DNA from: Lobosporangium transversale
Taxonomy: Eukaryota; Mortierellomycota; Mortierellomycetes; Mortierellales; Mortierellaceae
Assembly: GCF_002105155.1 (NCBI RefSeq)
Contig: NW_019028990.1
Coordinates: forward strand, 489,501-553,500
Length of the DNA: 64,000 nucleotides
Direction: 5' to 3'
Below the pieces are notes generated by a model. The model had not been told where the DNA came from and searched no databases. It saw only the letters and a program-made list of their open reading frames with translations. A program made the position numbers and the translations under genes. Below, in pieces: positions 59,439 through 64,000 of the stretch; the first letter of the stretch is position 1; the number at the start of each line of letters is the position of its first letter.

Positions 59439-59853
59439 TAAAGAAAAGAAAAAAAGGATGGTCAATTGCGCAATTGATACGTTAGAAAAAAAAAGTTATA
59501 AAATGGCTTGGACAATTCTATTCCTATGCAATCTTTCTAGGAAGGCGAAGCAGGTAGCAAGCAAGATTTTTACAAGATTTATTCTATCACCACAATTCGA
59601 AGCCATTTGACTCATCGCACAGCAGCATCAGATATATATGCATTTTATTGATTGCTAGATACTTCATTGATTTTACTATTTGTACTAATAAGTGATGTGG
59701 ATGGAGGATGGTACATGATAATATACAGTCTTTTCTTTGATATGCAAATGCGTGATGACAATCTGTAAAGTAGGGTTAGTTGACCTTCTTCTACTGTCAT
59801 CCTCCATAAACCCTTCCTTTCCAAGTTCCTTTCTTTCTTCTGTTTTGCGCTCT
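59439..59853. other. Interval between relic and secreted barrel protein gene
   Basis: No gene supported; holds the 3' end of the minus-strand gene at 59854. A possible frame at 59645-59857 has no conserved features. Confidence 0.35.
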
Positions 59854-60336
59854 TCAAACAAAACTCCAGCTGATTTGGATGACGCCTACATCTAAAGGAG
59901 CCAACTTCTTGAAGACAGCCTGTGAGAGATCCAGCGAACCCGAGGAACAGTATCTAGAAGGACAGGTGTCAACCACGGTGGCCACCACAGACTGGCCTTT
60001 GGCAGTGATACGGACTTGGCGGCCACATTGGGAAGTGCCGTCCATTTGAGCAGCATTCATGGCGACGATCATATCATTCGTGTCGAAGGGCTTGCCGCAG
60101 GATCCGGTCTTGTCTGTGAACCAGGTTGCACGACCCGAGAACAAGCCATTAGTAGAAGCAGTTACGGAGACCACAGTGTCCAGGGAGTTGGAGAGATTGA
60201 GCTCCGAATCAGGAATGATGGCTGCAGTAGTGTGACGACGAGGGGGAAGAACTTCCGAGATTGAGGGATCAATAGGAGCAGCCAAGCCACCAACAGCTGC
60301 AACAGCGAAGAGAACAAATTTGTAAAGGATGGCCAT
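59854..60336 (-). CDS. Secreted double-psi beta-barrel (RlpA/barwin-like) protein
   Basis: Intronless, 160 residues from ATG 60336. Residues 1-19 are a signal peptide (MAILYKFVLFAVAAVGGLAA). A short linker precedes the domain at about 66-160: GRATWFTDKTGSCGKPFDTN, AAQMDGTSQCGRQVRITAKG and VVDTCPSRYCSSGSLDLSQA, ending in VGVIQISWSFV. Four Cys (SCG, QCG, TCP, YCS) fit two disulfides. These small fungal proteins (RlpA-like DPBB, related to expansin and barwin domains) are usually extracellular; some bind wall polysaccharides or inhibit papain-type proteases. The catalytic Asp of expansins is not obviously present in the expected pattern, so glycan cleavage is unlikely. A TATAAAAG box lies 114 bp upstream. 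High codon bias suggests strong expression. Confidence 0.85.
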   Translation of the reverse strand: MAILYKFVLFAVAAVGGLAAPIDPSISEVLPPRRHTTAAIIPDSELNLSNSLDTVVSVTASTNGLFSGRATWFTDKTGSCGKPFDTNDMIVAMNAAQMDGTSQCGRQVRITAKGQSVVATVVDTCPSRYCSSGSLDLSQAVFKKLAPLDVGVIQISWSFV

Positions 60337-61925
60337 TTTATTTTTCTTTGAAAAGGAAGCAGAAAGTAGAGAAAGAGAGAGAATACTTTTTCTATAGTCG
60401 TGTCTGAAATACTATGTATTATTTAAAAGTTCGTTGAGATGTCTTCCTCCTTTTATACAGAAATATCTCCTTTACTTTTTGTCTGGGATCTAAAAGAGCA
60501 CAGCAAAATTGACCAAGCTTTGCGCACCTATGCATGGCTAGAGAGGCATGGACGCGGCGTGGGCGCAGTGGCAAGGAATGCATTATGAATGGAGTGTGTA
60601 GGACGAACATTAATTAAAGCGGAGCCTTAAACATTGCATGGGACCCCTACTTTTGTTATTATATATTATTACTGTTATTATTGTTATAATATTATACACC
60701 ATTATAAATTATTCTTATTGTTTTTATTGTTTACTTTCATTATAACCAATAGAGGGAATAAAGGACGCGTTTTTATTTTTTTGTAAAATGAAGAATATGA
60801 GTCGATTAATAAATCGTTCTCCAATTGCATTAACCTTGCCAAATTGCTGACCAATCCTAAAGAGCCTACGATGCCCCTGCTCATACCATGGCAAAGAAAA
60901 CTCCGCTCTACTTGATCGTAGGTCTGGAATGGATCAGGGCCATTGGGACTGATTTGTTAGATTTCATTATCTTATTAACACAGAAAGGGCATATATATTT
61001 TTGACCTAACGATGAATGGAAAGAATTTTTCTGTGGCGTCCTTCCTGGGCTGTGAGGGAGCAGTTGCCCTATAGTCTCAAGTTGGGTTCGCACTCAGTAG
61101 TTTTTTTTTTTTTTTTTTTTTTTTTTTTCGTCTTTTCATATTTCTCTAAGTAGGAAAGTAATAATAATAATAATAAAGGGCTTAGAAACCGCTGCGCCTT
61201 CTTATTACATTGCCGCTCCATCATAATAATTCTAGCTTGCTTAACTCTTGGCTATGTTGCTTATTTAAAGAAACAATGATAGATAATCAATAGCTCTCCA
61301 GTGGCAATATGCAGCATAGGATGCAATCCTTCCGTCTTTGGGTGTATAATTGTGGCTGGACAGCAATAAAAATAAATTAAAAAAGGACTGTTTTTCTGTT
61401 ATATCTATAAATGTTATTATCTCCAATAACCGGTTCTCCTGTCCTCTTACTTTAGCTCTCATTATGGCGCCTTACGACAGTTTTTTTTTTCTTATGTCGT
61501 AAAAAACTCATGCTATGCGGTCTGTCTATATAAATAACAGTTCCGCAATGTGTGTGCTTCATTGGCTGAACAGAAAGGGCGGGTAAATTCAACCCTGCAT
61601 TGCTTCGCCGTATTTTACTCCCCGCCCAAAAAAAAAGTTTGGACCTGCAACAGTTGAATTGTCTCCTTCTTCGCATCCATGCTTAATAAACTTTATGCAG
61701 GCATGCATTACAAAATTTGTTGTAAATCCATCTTCGGATGAATGTGGGGAAGACGGAAGAATGGAATCCATACTGGGTGTGAAGCTTTTTTTTTTTTTTT
61801 TTTTTTTAAAAAAAAAATAATTCATAAGCATTGCACACATTGAAAGCATGAGAGAGAGTTATTGTTGTCGATAAATGACTCCAAGGTATTTATTATACAC
61901 GTCCTTATTTCGTCGTCTTTTTGCT
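60337..61925. other. Promoter of the secreted protein and gene-free interval
   Basis: About 1.6 kb with no supported gene. Features: the TATA element below, a T30-class tract near 61100, poly-T/poly-A junctions near 61784-61816, and simple AAT repeats near 61160. Confidence 0.4.
60450..60457 (-). promoter_or_regulatory. TATA box of the secreted barrel-protein gene
   Basis: TATAAAAG on the minus strand, 114 bp upstream of the ATG at 60336. Consensus sequence and good spacing, so a likely core promoter. Confidence 0.5.
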
Positions 61926-62995
61926 TCATTGTTTCTCGCCCTTGGTTAGTTGTGTCTCCTCCATTGAGGGCAGTTTAGAGGCTGATCGCAGAGAATTGAT
62001 CAAGCTACTCCAGTCCATATCTCCAAGTCCTTGGTCATGTACAGCCTTCAAGTGATTATACGCCAAATCAGCTGTCGGCAATGATGCTCCTGTTTCCAAA
62101 GCTAGCTGTCTCATATGTCCTACATCCTTCAATCCCAAATCGACCGAAAATCCATCTTCTTTGTGAACGACCGCGGTACCATCGACCATCTTGCGACTAT
62201 ACTCGATCCAGGCAGGTGCAGGGAAAAACGCCTCAATGAACTTGAGAATTGATTGTGGATCGACTTCGGCCTTTTCTGCCAGAGTTAAACCCTCTGCTAA
62301 CAACTCCATAGTTCCTACGACGAAGAAATTACCGATCAACTTGAAATTACATGCTTTAGCCACGTCTTTGGTGTTGAGATGAATGATGCTCTTGGACATG
62401 GTTGTGAAGTAAAGACACATTTTCTTGATGATCTTTTCGTCTCCACCGCTGGTGACCCAAATCAATTTAGCAGCCTTCGCCACCGGTGGACGGCCAAAGA
62501 CAGGGCATTGGAGATATGTGTGCTTTTGTGGACAGGCTGCGAGTTGCTTTTGAAGCTCAGTAGCCAGTGCAGGATAGATGGTTGAAGTCTCCACAAAAAT
62601 GATGGGGTGCTCTACCTGGTTTGCCAAATCGATAAGCTGTGTATAAACCTCTTGTACAGCTGCATCGTTTGCCAACGATGTGAAGATCTAAAGGATGAAT
62701 AAATTTATATTAGCGTACATAAATCTACAGCTTTATCTTCCTCTTCATTTTAAAGACCCATGGATGAATTACTCACAATGTTACTCTGAGCAACCAAGTC
62801 TTCGATTGATTTAGCAATATGTACTCCATGATGTCGCAGCTTCGCACTTTTAGCTGGGTCGCGGTTCCAAACAATCATGTTCAGATGAAGTGAAGCAAGA
62901 TAACGCTGAAGATTGCTGGCCATATAGTAGCCCATCTCACCGAGGCCAATCCATCCGATGCGATCTTGATGTTTAAGATGAATTAGGTGGTTCAT
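61926..62995 (-). CDS. 3-Hydroxyisobutyrate dehydrogenase-like NAD(P)-dependent oxidoreductase
   Basis: Two exons, 62777-62995 and 61926-62687, give 326 residues from ATG 62995. The Rossmann motif is G17-L-G19-E-M-G22 (IGWIGLGEMG). Family motifs follow: STIYP (substrate-binding loop, normally STVSP), PVFGRPPVA and K189 with N193 (NFKLIGNFF), the catalytic Lys and Asn of the beta-hydroxyacid dehydrogenases. The C-terminal helical domain (LGLKDVGHMRQLALETGASL) is typical of 3-hydroxyisobutyrate, tartronate-semialdehyde and GLYR1-type enzymes. The enzyme oxidises or reduces a small beta-hydroxyacid in NAD(P)-dependent fashion. The exact substrate cannot be fixed from sequence. No clear mitochondrial presequence, so a cytosolic role is possible. 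Confidence 0.88.
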
Positions 62996-63479
62996 GATTT
63001 CTTATGATAGATATCAAAGTATTCTGTTTCTTTTTTTTTTTTTTTTTTTTTTTTGCTTTGTTCTTTTTGAGAAGGTAACTTATACGTTGAAAATGGAATA
63101 AATAAGACAAGAGACAAGTTTGAAAAGAGATACAAAAAAAATAAAAAAGATTGTTCGTTTTTATATGACAGCATGCATTTTGCTGTTATGAGCAAAGAGA
63201 TAGGTAAAAACGCGAAGAAAAGAAGCCACGTAAAGCCAAGGCGGAAGTTGGGATCATTTACGGGCTTTTTCTATAGGCTTTGATCGGACCCTTTCCGGCG
63301 TCATCATGATGCTGAAGTCTATCTTCAAAGTCGAAACCACGGGCAATCCCTTCTGGGAAGAGCGGGGAACATGAGCTCACGTGATATCCTATTGATTTGT
63401 TTCTATTTTCGGGTATATGTGTAGTCTAACGGAAGGGTAAACTGTGGGGTTGCTTTGTTAAGGTGATAGTCTATACTAT
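62996..63479. other. Promoter of the dehydrogenase gene and terminator of the next
   Basis: No gene supported. T26 run at 63029 or so close to the dehydrogenase start, A/T-rich sequence beyond. Confidence 0.35.
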
Positions 63480-64000
63480 TCAAGGCTCGATATTGGTATT
63501 GATTTCGCCCCTTTCATTCTTGATTCCCACCTCGCCTACGTCTCCATCCTCATTATCGCTGAATGTTGTCATCTCCACTATATACTTTTCAGGGGTCCTC
63601 ATTAAATGATGGGTGGCTGTCACACGATCTCCAAGCACTGATCTAACAGCAGATGAGCTAGTCAGTAACTGGCGCCAAGAGTTTGTTGAGGGTCCAAATC
63701 CTGACCATGTACTATTAGCATCGGGGACTCGATCCGGTCTTCGGTACCCAGCACCCACCTCCAGCATCCTAACAACCTGAAGAGCTGCCAAAGTTGCTTC
63801 ACGATCGACATCCAAGTTTGTCCAAATCGTAGGAATGTCATAAAAATCTTCCAGAAAGTTTGTAACATCATCTCTATCAAACGCATATTTCGAAACGGCT
63901 GCAACTGTAGCATCATATAACGGAGAAGATGTAGAGAAAATACGAAGTAAATGTAGAGCAGAAAAGTGAGGGAATGGAATTATCAAAGGCAACCAGCAAT
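63480..64000 (-). CDS. 3' part of a gene of unknown product, truncated at window edge
   Basis: The frame is open from the window end (64000) to a stop at 63480 and is read on the minus strand, so it is the C-terminal 173 or so residues of a longer protein. Visible segments are IPFPHFSALHLLRIFSTSSP, DATVAAVSKYAFDRDDVTNF, LEDFYDIPTIWTNLDVDREA and HHLMRTPEKYIVEMTTFSDN. No catalytic motif or domain was recognised. It may be the last exon of a multi-exon gene, since no start codon with context lies inside the window. Confidence 0.55.
   Translation of the reverse strand, partial: CWLPLIIPFPHFSALHLLRIFSTSSPLYDATVAAVSKYAFDRDDVTNFLEDFYDIPTIWTNLDVDREATLAALQVVRMLEVGAGYRRPDRVPDANSTWSGFGPSTNSWRQLLTSSSAVRSVLGDRVTATHHLMRTPEKYIVEMTTFSDNEDGDVGEVGIKNERGEINTNIEP

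Noticed and set aside
1-64000. tRNA, rRNA or CRISPR features
   Set aside because: No A/B-box tRNA sequence, no rRNA stretch and no spaced repeat array were seen by eye; small RNA genes cannot be excluded without a model search.

Overview
This window is nuclear DNA from a filamentous fungus. Protein-coding genes carry several short GT–AG introns, proteins are fungal in type (uS10m, Tim44, Utp13, Vps33), and there are no operons. The intron-rich, fairly A+T-rich layout, very long A/T homopolymers, a kinase with the HRDLHSGNIL catalytic loop common in Mucoromycota, and a TBC1D9-type RabGAP suggest an early-diverging lineage, probably Mortierellomycota or a relative. That placement is inference from protein style, not from a search.

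Layout. 0.4–6.7 kb: a U-box cyclophilin (PPIL2 type) converging on an ARMH3-type armadillo protein. 6.7–13.8 kb: a gene-poor stretch with decayed coding relics and small tandem repeats, holding one intact gene for a tryptophan-periodic GPI-type wall protein. 13.8–41.8 kb: a dense housekeeping block with a tail-anchored coiled-coil protein, UTP13 (ribosome biogenesis), mitochondrial uS10m, TIM44 (mitochondrial import), a 1,364-residue kinase–ankyrin protein, a conserved protein of unknown function, a GRAM–GRAM–TBC–EF-hand RabGAP, a seven-helix protein resembling Aph-1/CPBP intramembrane proteases, and VPS33. 41.8–57.6 kb: three genes separated by long gene-free intervals: a tubby/LOR-like protein, TXNDC9, and an HMG-box transcription factor preceded by about 5.3 kb of non-coding DNA. 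57.6–64 kb: a near-perfect inverted repeat, a decayed multi-exon gene, a secreted double-psi barrel protein, a 3-hydroxyisobutyrate-dehydrogenase-like enzyme and the 3' part of an unknown gene.

Functional threads. Vps33 (HOPS/CORVET fusion) and the TBC RabGAP both serve endolysosomal traffic, and ARMH3 relatives act at the Golgi. uS10m and Tim44 are adjacent mitochondrial genes. Exon chains were traced by hand so that phases close for PPIL2, UTP13, uS10m, TIM44, the kinase, the unknown gene at 29–31 kb, the RabGAP, the Aph-1-like gene, VPS33, TXNDC9 and the dehydrogenase. ARMH3 was resolved only at its two ends.

The most unusual observation is that several introns contain facing A and T homopolymers of 24–34 nt, able to form long A:U helices. 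In one UTP13 intron the two tracts sit directly at the 5' and 3' splice sites. Two introns also appear to use GC–AG splice sites.
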